39,615 nucleotides of DNA from Flavobacterium sp. ACN2 (GTDB taxonomy: Bacteria; Bacteroidota; Bacteroidia; Flavobacteriales; Flavobacteriaceae), in assembly GCF_002303885.1 (NCBI RefSeq), contig NZ_MRCM01000025.1, forward strand, positions 1-39,615, given 5' to 3'. The translations under genes and the position numbers were made by a program. Below are positions 7,646-14,121 of this stretch, piece by piece. How positions within the stretch are numbered: position 1 is the stretch's first letter; each line of letters opens with the position of its first letter. A model generated the notes under the pieces. That model was not told the DNA's origin. It saw nothing but the letters and a program-made list of their open reading frames with translations, and made no database searches.

Positions 7646-8626
7646 CTAATTAGTCAATTCAGCTTCCTTCTCTTTTTCTTTCTGTTTCGGTTTAGGTTCA
7701 AACATGAAACCATCATCTCCTTCCTGTTTTTTAGGCATCCTGATTTCTTCTTTTTTCTGTCTTTTACAGATAATAACCGAATTTTCTGTAATACCATTCA
7801 TTCCCAAAGTATATTTTGCATCTACATATTTTGCTGTTTGATACCATTTTGGCTGCAGGAAGAATACCCAATTGCAATTTTTTCCATCTTGTTTTAATTC
7901 AATTTTACTTTCTGCATTATGTTCATTGTATCCAGAAACAGTATGATAAAACAAAGCACCAAAATCTATTCTTACCGGACCTTTTGATCTTATTGAAGTA
8001 TATTTTGTATCACTTTCTTTTTTCTGAATTAATAAGGTTATCAACAGTAAATCCTTCATTTGAACGTTTTCAATATCTGGGAAAGGATCTTTTCTCTCTG
8101 GAATTTTCCACGTAACATATTCTTTTGGCGGAATCTGCATCATATAGTTAAAGACAATATAAACGCCTGTCGGCACTATAAACACCAAAAAATGAGAACA
8201 CATTAAAAAGGTCAGGGTAATGCCGTTTAAAGCGGTGTAAATAATTATAAACAATACGCTGGAGTACAGCACTATGAGCAGTGAAAACAACAATTCTATA
8301 CCCACATCACCGCTTTTATTAAACTCGTTAAAATACCATCTGTACAAGTAAACATTCAGGATACCGAATAACAATGATGCTATTTGATAAAAAAGAAATT
8401 CGTCTGATAATTCGGTAAATAGTTTGTTGTAGCCCAAAAAACCTACCAGCGCGTATACTAAGACAAAAGAGGAAACATAGATATAAAATTTCCTTTTGTA
8501 TTGCTGCGCAAATTCTTTTACTTTATCTCTGAATAACATGGTAAGTATAAGGCTTACCCCTACAATTATTACTAAAAATACTATAAGCCTGATATCAATA
8601 AGGTCTAATAAATGCTTCTTAATCAT
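7646..8626 (-). CDS. tssN: T6SS subtype iii membrane protein TssN
   Basis: 326 residues with five predicted membrane segments in the first half (about 11-31, 46-69, 75-98, 107-132, 137-163). A cytoplasmic C-terminal domain from about 170 ends in a highly charged tail rich in Lys and Glu. This topology and the sequence match my memory of the TssN family, a component of the Bacteroidota T6SS membrane complex that replaces TssJLM in subtype iii. It starts 2 nt after the tssG stop, so it is co-transcribed and probably translationally coupled. Assignment is by pattern and context. Confidence 0.8.
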   Translation of the reverse strand: MIKKHLLDLIDIRLIVFLVIIVGVSLILTMLFRDKVKEFAQQYKRKFYIYVSSFVLVYALVGFLGYNKLFTELSDEFLFYQIASLLFGILNVYLYRWYFNEFNKSGDVGIELLFSLLIVLYSSVLFIIIYTALNGITLTFLMCSHFLVFIVPTGVYIVFNYMMQIPPKEYVTWKIPERKDPFPDIENVQMKDLLLITLLIQKKESDTKYTSIRSKGPVRIDFGALFYHTVSGYNEHNAESKIELKQDGKNCNWVFFLQPKWYQTAKYVDAKYTLGMNGITENSVIICKRQKKEEIRMPKKQEGDDGFMFEPKPKQKEKEKEAELTN

Positions 8627-8628
8627 TA

Positions 8629-9573
8629 CTATATTCGTGTTGTGTACCCTAATACAGGTTCTTTACTAAAATTAAACTGTTCCGTTTCTTCATTAATCAA
8701 TAAAACTGTTTTTACTTCTACTTCCATCGGAAAGAAATGTTCGCAAAAACAATCTATAAATATTTTTATATCGCTATCTTTAAGATAGTGCTGATAAGGT
8801 TTATTGACTATGGGACCAATTTCTATTGTTAAATTCATAGAATAATCCATATAATCTTTCCCTGTAATAAAATCAACCCCCAGCCTGTTTTCTCCTAACT
8901 TAATCTGTTCTCCCTCTTCACTGTATTCTTTTGAAGTGGTTGTTGTATAACTAACTTTTTCTTCAATAATACTCGACAAACAATGACAAGCCAAGTCTAT
9001 ATCTCCCACTATTTTATAGGCATATGGCAAAAGCTGAATAAACTTTGAAACTAAAATTTCTGGATAAATGTGCGACAGTCCCCAAAAATCATAGAAAAAC
9101 TCCAATGGTTTAGTTCCATTCAGCTGATACAGAAAATTTCTTTCAACACTTTCAATTTTAGTTCGATAATGAAAAATCTCATTTTCAAAAGGAGTAAAAA
9201 AAACACGAGCTTCTGCTTCTTGCTTTTTCTGGTGTTTATGCTCCTTAATCATCTGTTTTACAGATTTATCCGCATTATTTTCAGTCAAACTATGAACAAA
9301 ACCCTCAGGTAATGCATCATACATACTATCTCGCGACAGCCTAATATTAAGATATTCCTGTTTGTCGTAATTATCGTCCTGAATTCCCGCTCCTAGAATA
9401 TCACTTCTGTACGCTCGTGAAAACTGGCCATGGTTCGAAATCGTGATTTCGTCTTGTGCCACGGCTTTATTTTCAAGAAGTTCATTAGCAACAACTTCTG
9501 CCCTTATATCATAGGAAATACTCTCTATTTCGTATGCAAGCTCCTCAAGACTTTTTTTACTTTTTCTTTCCAT
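8629..9573 (-). CDS. tssG: T6SS baseplate wedge protein TssG-like
   Basis: 314 residues, soluble. The C-terminal third carries the TssG-type pattern: LGVDFITGKDYMDYSMNLTI, then EIGPI, then YQHYL and an aromatic-rich segment (DCFCEHFFPMEVEVKTVLLI). This matches the LG.d..lG..v.d....f.i.iGP......y..fLp layout of the family. TssG pairs with two TssF copies and TssE to form the baseplate wedge. TssF, normally a direct neighbour, is absent here. The ATG lies inside the end of the NlpC-like gene (17-nt overlap), implying coupling, and tssN follows after 2 nt. Confidence 0.7.
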   Translation of the reverse strand: MERKSKKSLEELAYEIESISYDIRAEVVANELLENKAVAQDEITISNHGQFSRAYRSDILGAGIQDDNYDKQEYLNIRLSRDSMYDALPEGFVHSLTENNADKSVKQMIKEHKHQKKQEAEARVFFTPFENEIFHYRTKIESVERNFLYQLNGTKPLEFFYDFWGLSHIYPEILVSKFIQLLPYAYKIVGDIDLACHCLSSIIEEKVSYTTTTSKEYSEEGEQIKLGENRLGVDFITGKDYMDYSMNLTIEIGPIVNKPYQHYLKDSDIKIFIDCFCEHFFPMEVEVKTVLLINEETEQFNFSKEPVLGYTTRI

Positions 9574-10198
9574 CTTCGTTGATTCGTCCTGCGCCTATAT
9601 ATCGTAACTGAAAGTATTCATCATTGAAATTATATATTGCCAAACCTTTATCTGTACAAGCCAGAATTCGGTCATTATGCAGATACAAGCCAACATCAGA
9701 TATTGGATGATCTTTATCGTATCTAAAGAAAACTAGATCGCCTTCGGCAAGAAAACTCCTCCCTGTAAAAATCTGGATCGATTTAGATTTCCACATTCCA
9801 GCAGGATCTTTAGGAAGAGTAACCTTGTAAACATCACTGTATAGAGACTGTAGAAAATAAGAGCAATCGATTCCTTTTTTAGAAAAGCTTTTCTCTTTAT
9901 ACGGCGTGTTCAACCAAGGATCTATGTAGGAGTATAATTTGTAATTGGTGATTTTATTTGGCATTACAGCCAGAATAATAGAGTATTTCTCTTTGAGAGC
10001 CAATACTTCGTCGCTTAAATTCTCGGAGTTATCATTTACAACTGTTTTATTCTTTAAACCTGTTTCGGTCATTTGAGACTGTTTTTTTAATAGCTCCAAA
10101 GAATAATCATATTTGAAGGGAATTTGGGAAATATATTTTTGAGCATGGCATTCTGTAAATAAATGCATCATAAGAATCATTATAACAATCTGCCTCAT
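9557..10198 (-). CDS. NlpC/P60-fold protein, probable pseudoenzyme, in T6SS operon
   Basis: 213 residues with an N-terminal signal peptide (MRQIVIMILMMHLFTECHAQ). Cleavage after CHA is likely; TEC is a poor lipobox. The C-terminal 110 residues follow the NlpC/P60 fold: KGIDCSYFLQSLY (Cys112 at the nucleophile position), EGDLVFFRYD, SDVGLYLHNDRIL, then YFQLRYIGAGRI. In active members such as E. coli Spr the second motif begins with His (HVGIY), with another His 12 residues later. Here these are Asp168 and Ala180, so both catalytic His are missing although Cys is kept. It is the first gene of the leftward T6SS operon and overlaps tssG by 17 nt. A periplasmic structural or peptidoglycan-binding role in the T6SS membrane complex is inferred. 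Confidence 0.75.
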   Translation of the reverse strand: MRQIVIMILMMHLFTECHAQKYISQIPFKYDYSLELLKKQSQMTETGLKNKTVVNDNSENLSDEVLALKEKYSIILAVMPNKITNYKLYSYIDPWLNTPYKEKSFSKKGIDCSYFLQSLYSDVYKVTLPKDPAGMWKSKSIQIFTGRSFLAEGDLVFFRYDKDHPISDVGLYLHNDRILACTDKGLAIYNFNDEYFQLRYIGAGRINEDGKKK

Positions 10199-10395
10199 AA
10201 AAAATAATATTAATACGCTCTTTTTAGATAATTAAAAATTAATTGACTTCCCAAAACGGGTCTTTTTTAAAATTTTAGCAACATTAAAAAATAATTTTCT
10301 CGCTCATTTTTCCTTTTTCAACCTTGAGAAAATTCTCATTTTTGGACGTAACTCGTTTATTATGAATTTATTTACATTTTGGAACGAGGTGGTTA

Positions 10396-10428
10396 CAAAC
10401 CTAACAAAATATTTTGTAAGAATACAAA
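10396..10428 (-). promoter_or_regulatory. Candidate promoter for the leftward T6SS operon
   Basis: On the minus strand a TAGGTTTG -7 box (plus 10396-10403, CAAACCTA) lies 21 nt from a TTTG -33 element (plus 10425-10428). This fits the Bacteroidota consensus TTTG-N19/21-TAnnTTTG. It would give a leader of about 190 nt before the NlpC-like gene. Confidence 0.45.
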
Positions 10429-10440
10429 TCTTTTTTGTAA
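10404..10440. promoter_or_regulatory. Palindromes in the T6SS divergent promoter region
   Basis: ACAAAATATTTTGT at 10404-10417 is a perfect 14-bp palindrome lying in the spacer of the leftward promoter. A second, imperfect dyad (TACAAA...TTTGTA type) follows at 10423-10440. Placement between the -33 and -7 elements is what an operator would look like; no regulator gene is visible nearby. The rest of 10199-10544 is A+T-rich and holds no gene. Confidence 0.4.
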
Positions 10441-10482
10441 AATTTATAGTATAAAATATAAGTTTTTTAAAATAATAAAAAC

Positions 10483-10490
10483 TACATTTG
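10483..10490 (+). promoter_or_regulatory. Candidate -7 box for the PKD protein-tssH operon
   Basis: TACATTTG fits TAnnTTTG exactly. No good TTTG -33 element is present, only T-rich sequence at 10463-10468. The box lies upstream of the ATG at 10545, leaving a leader of about 50 nt. It overlaps the alternative TTG at 10488, which argues against that TTG as the start. Confidence 0.35.
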
Positions 10491-10544
10491 CTTCCGTTTT
10501 TTGTTAAAATTATCTTACATAGTAAAATATTCCAAAATTTAAAA

Positions 10545-11597
10545 ATGAATCAAAAAAATATCGATATTAGGATTGTATTTTTTTTTACCATCCTGTTATT
10601 AGCTGGAATCATTGCCTTTATAGTTCAATTTTTTAATCATGTCGATTGTGAAGACGCAAAATTTTACATCTTTTCGGACCAATCGCAATCAGAAGAATCT
10701 ATAGAGTTTTATGACAAAACTCCTAATGCAAAATCATGGGTTTGGGACTTTGGAGACGGATCAGAAAAAGATGTCAGAAAACATACTTTTCACATTTACA
10801 AAAACCCAGGGAAATACTATGTAACACTAACAATAAACGGGGGTTGCACCCATACAAAAGAGCTGGTTATAAAAGACAAATTTGCTGCCGATAAAATAGG
10901 CACACCAAAGATTATTGTACCTAAAACGATCACCGTTGGACAGCCAGCCTATTTTAAGTCAATTTCTGAAGATGCTAAGACTTGGGAGTGGGCATTTGGT
11001 GAAAATAAAGGCATCGATGAGACTTCTTCAAACCCAGTCTACAACTTCATTACTCCTGGTGAAAAAACAATTACGCTGGTCATAAATGGCGATTTCAGCC
11101 GTGTCGCAAAAAAGATAATTTATGTGCATCCAAGAGTTATAAAAAAGACCAATCCGTTGGATGTTAGTTCGTATGAATTTGAGAAAAAAGCAGAAGCTTT
11201 TGCGCTTCCTCGCGGTCCTGTAAAAAAAGATCCTTTGGAAGAAATGTTGCAGTACGTACCCGTTGCTCCTAAAGCAAAAACAGTAAAAGACAGTACTGCC
11301 ACAGTCAAAAAAGCACCTAAAATGTCTGAAGATCAGTTTGAGATTTTATTTAAAAAAGTGGCAGAAGGCAGTAAAGTAAAAGATGATTTTGCCGAATTTT
11401 TATGTGACGATCTTGATATTCCAGTTGTAAAAAATGACGCAGATTTATTGACTTTTGCGCAATTATGTGCCTCTGTTAAAGGAAAGAAAATTAAAATCGA
11501 GTCAATACGCTTAAACAAAGACAAACAAACTAACTGCATTAAAGGACTAAATATCAGCTACAAAGTAAAAAAGTATTTGATATGGTCTAAAGATTAA
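10545..11597 (+). CDS. PKD-repeat membrane protein of T6SS locus (TssP-like candidate)
   Basis: 350 residues from the ATG at 10545. A longer frame from a TTG at 10488 would run through the candidate -7 box and is less likely. One N-terminal membrane helix (about 11-30, FFFTILLLAGIIAFIVQFF) is followed by two PKD-type Ig-like repeats with the hallmark WxFGD-like strands: WVWDFGDGS near 65 and the divergent WEWAFGENK near 147. A lysine-rich linker and a C-terminal helical domain (about 245-350) come next. The topology suggests an inner-membrane anchor with a periplasmic stalk. Subtype iii systems contain single-span proteins TssO and TssP in the membrane complex. TssP is my best guess from topology and position 7 nt upstream of tssH, but I cannot prove it. 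Confidence 0.8.
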   Translation: MNQKNIDIRIVFFFTILLLAGIIAFIVQFFNHVDCEDAKFYIFSDQSQSEESIEFYDKTPNAKSWVWDFGDGSEKDVRKHTFHIYKNPGKYYVTLTINGGCTHTKELVIKDKFAADKIGTPKIIVPKTITVGQPAYFKSISEDAKTWEWAFGENKGIDETSSNPVYNFITPGEKTITLVINGDFSRVAKKIIYVHPRVIKKTNPLDVSSYEFEKKAEAFALPRGPVKKDPLEEMLQYVPVAPKAKTVKDSTATVKKAPKMSEDQFEILFKKVAEGSKVKDDFAEFLCDDLDIPVVKNDADLLTFAQLCASVKGKKIKIESIRLNKDKQTNCIKGLNISYKVKKYLIWSKD

Positions 11598-11604
11598 ATT
11601 GGGT

Positions 11605-14067
11605 ATGGAAGAAGAAAAAAACATTTTCAGTACAGAGCTGTTAAGCGCATTAGAAATTGCTAAAAAGATTGCGAAAACCAATTCAAACAAGTATTACTCA
11701 GCTGCTCATTTGCTAAAAGCCATTTTAAATAGAGATTTATCACTTTTAAAACGACTTGAAGCTATGGGTAAAGATGTGTATTATCTTGATGAATGGGCTG
11801 AAGTACGAATTGAAGAAGAACCTAAAACTACTAATGTTTTTGATGCTGAACCACACGATCTCATTGACGAAATTATAAAGGAAGCCGAATCTGTTCGAAT
11901 AGCATTAAATGAAGACGAAATTAGCCTTTATGCTGTTGTAATTGCCATCAGTTCGCCTGGTGTAGCTTTCAATTTTGACCAGATGAAATCTTATCCTATT
12001 TCTAGAAATGAATTACTGGAGGATCAGATTGTTATTTCACAAAATAATAACGCGGTCCAACAAGAAGTTAAAAAAGGCTTTTTAGGTAAATACTGCATTC
12101 ATAAAAACCTTGAAAAGAACAAGAAAAGAATACCTGCAATAGGCCGTGAAGCCGAATTAAATACTATTAAAGAAATTTTATGCCGTTTCTCTAAACCCAA
12201 TGTATTGCTAATTGGTGATCGTGGCATTGGAAAAACCATTTTAATTGATGCTCTGGTCGAAAATGTCATTAATAATAAAATTCCAGACGTATTAGACAAA
12301 GTGCAGTTATTCGAACTGGATTTATCTTCTTTAATTGCCGGCGCTTCGTACAAAGGAGAAATTGAAGACCGTTTAAAAAACTGTATTCAGGAGTTAAAAC
12401 AGTATCCAAAAGCAATTTTAATTATAGAAGAAATACATACTCTTTTAGACAAAAATGGTGGAGATTCAGGAGTTTCTAATGTCTTAAAAGGTGAATTGGC
12501 AAAAGGTTTAAACATTATTGCAACCTCGACAATTGATGAATTTACAAAAAGAATCGAAAAAGAGCAAGGGCTTTCGGGCATGTTTGAAATTGTGAAACTG
12601 GAAGAATCAGATGATGAAACCTTGTTTCGAATGATCCGCGAATCAATAAAAACATATCAGGAACATCATAAAATACAAATTGATGACGAAACGATTTCTG
12701 AATCTATTCGATTGTCTAAAAGGTATTTAAAAGAAAAAAGTTTGCCAGAATCAGCCATAAATCTGATTGACCATACAATGTCTGTTCTAAAAACTTCTGG
12801 TGAAACTTTTTTAAAAGAAAAAGCTGCGCTTGTTAGCAAACTTGAAGCTCTTAAACAAAATGAAAAGGGTTTATCTGAAGAACAATTAATTAAAGAATGC
12901 AATTGGTTTTTAACCGATATAGCAAACAAAACTGCTTTTTTAATGCTTGCTGATGAGGAGAATAATTCAAAAACATTTGAATCTTCTGATGTTATCATCG
13001 CTCATATTGAAAACCTCTTGCAAATAATCGAAAAGAGAGCTTTAGACAAACGTGTTCATATTGAGGCTTTTGATTTGTCTCTTATAATTGCACAAAAAAC
13101 CGGAATTCCGGCAGGCAAGTTAAACGAAGAAGAAAAAAACAAACTTAACACAATTGAAGAGGTTTTAAGCAAAAGAGTAATCGGACAAGATCATTGCATT
13201 GCCACGGTTGCTGGTTCTATCTTAGAATCAAGATCAGGATTAAGCAAAGCAGGTCAACCCATTGCGTCTTTTTTCTTCTTAGGTCCAACAGGAACTGGAA
13301 AAACAGAATTAGCCAAAAGTTTAGCTGAATTTCTTTTTCAAGATGAAAATGCAATTATTAGATTTGACATGTCTGAATTTAAAGAAGAACATTCTGCTGC
13401 TCTTCTATACGGTGCGCCTCCAGGATATGTGGGCTATGAAGAAGGCGGTTTGCTAGTCAATAAAATTAGACAGAAGCCCTACTCTATTGTTTTATTTGAT
13501 GAAATTGAAAAAGCGCATCCATCTGTTTTTGATGTCTTCCTGCAGGTTATGGACGAAGGTAAACTTCACGATCGTTTAGGAAAAGAAGGTGATTTTTCGA
13601 ATGCTATTATACTCTTCACATCCAATATTGGAGCAGATCACATTGTAGAAACCTTTAACAGCGGAGAAATTCCGAGTTCGACTTCTTTAATGGAAATTAT
13701 GGCAAATTATTTCAGACCTGAGTTTTTAGGAAGATTAACTGAAATTATTCCCTTTGCCCCACTTAGTAAAGAAAATGCCCTTAAAATATTTGAAATACAT
13801 CTTAAAAAAGAATTTACTGACTTATTGAAAAACATCAATGTCGGAGTCGAAATTCCGATTGAGACTAAAACTTATCTCGCCGAAAACGGATTTAATGCTA
13901 AATATGGAGCAAGACCAATTAAAAGCATTATTAGAAGCCACTTGAGAAGACCTTTGGCAAAGAAGCTAATTTCTGGAGAAGTCAAAGATGGCGATATCGT
14001 TACGGTAATTATTGAGAATAACGAAGTCAAATGGATTAAAGAAGAAATTGTTCCCGTCGAAAATTAA
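11605..14067 (+). CDS. tssH: T6SS sheath-disassembly ATPase TssH (ClpV)
   Basis: 820 residues from the ATG at 11605; a TTG at 11599 would add only two residues. The order is a Clp N-terminal repeat region (about 1-150, including YYSAAHLLKAIL), AAA1 with Walker A GDRGIGKT near 205 and Walker B AILIIEE, a middle coiled-coil, AAA2 with Walker A GPTGTGKT near 560 and Walker B VLFDEIEKAHP, and a C-terminal ClpB-type domain ending in the GARPIKSIIR region. ClpV hexamers pull apart the contracted TssB-TssC sheath for recycling. General ClpB is the alternative, but the linkage to tssG, tssN and PAAR genes decides for TssH. It starts 7 nt after the PKD gene, so the two form one operon. Confidence 0.88.
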   Translation: MEEEKNIFSTELLSALEIAKKIAKTNSNKYYSAAHLLKAILNRDLSLLKRLEAMGKDVYYLDEWAEVRIEEEPKTTNVFDAEPHDLIDEIIKEAESVRIALNEDEISLYAVVIAISSPGVAFNFDQMKSYPISRNELLEDQIVISQNNNAVQQEVKKGFLGKYCIHKNLEKNKKRIPAIGREAELNTIKEILCRFSKPNVLLIGDRGIGKTILIDALVENVINNKIPDVLDKVQLFELDLSSLIAGASYKGEIEDRLKNCIQELKQYPKAILIIEEIHTLLDKNGGDSGVSNVLKGELAKGLNIIATSTIDEFTKRIEKEQGLSGMFEIVKLEESDDETLFRMIRESIKTYQEHHKIQIDDETISESIRLSKRYLKEKSLPESAINLIDHTMSVLKTSGETFLKEKAALVSKLEALKQNEKGLSEEQLIKECNWFLTDIANKTAFLMLADEENNSKTFESSDVIIAHIENLLQIIEKRALDKRVHIEAFDLSLIIAQKTGIPAGKLNEEEKNKLNTIEEVLSKRVIGQDHCIATVAGSILESRSGLSKAGQPIASFFFLGPTGTGKTELAKSLAEFLFQDENAIIRFDMSEFKEEHSAALLYGAPPGYVGYEEGGLLVNKIRQKPYSIVLFDEIEKAHPSVFDVFLQVMDEGKLHDRLGKEGDFSNAIILFTSNIGADHIVETFNSGEIPSSTSLMEIMANYFRPEFLGRLTEIIPFAPLSKENALKIFEIHLKKEFTDLLKNINVGVEIPIETKTYLAENGFNAKYGARPIKSIIRSHLRRPLAKKLISGEVKDGDIVTVIIENNEVKWIKEEIVPVEN

Positions 14068-14084
14068 TCGAAGAATCCATCTAT

Positions 14085-14121
14085 AAAAAAACGCTAAGAA
14101 ATTAATCTTAGCGTTTTTTTT
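14085..14121. terminator. Bidirectional terminator between tssH and parC
   Basis: ACGCTAAGA and TCTTAGCGT form a 9-bp stem around AATTAA, with seven A on the left and nine T on the right. It can end both convergent genes and reaches the parC stop codon. Confidence 0.85.

Noticed and set aside
9557..10198. Lipoprotein signal for the NlpC-like protein
   Set aside because: The residues before Cys17 (FTE) do not fit a lipobox; cleavage after CHA by signal peptidase I is more likely.
10488..10544. TTG start for the PKD protein
   Set aside because: It overlaps a TAnnTTTG promoter box and adds a region unlike a natural N-terminus; the ATG at 10545 leads straight into the membrane anchor.
11605..14067. 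General ClpB disaggregase instead of TssH
   Set aside because: Domain order would allow it, but linkage to tssG, tssN and PAAR-like genes makes ClpV/TssH far more likely.
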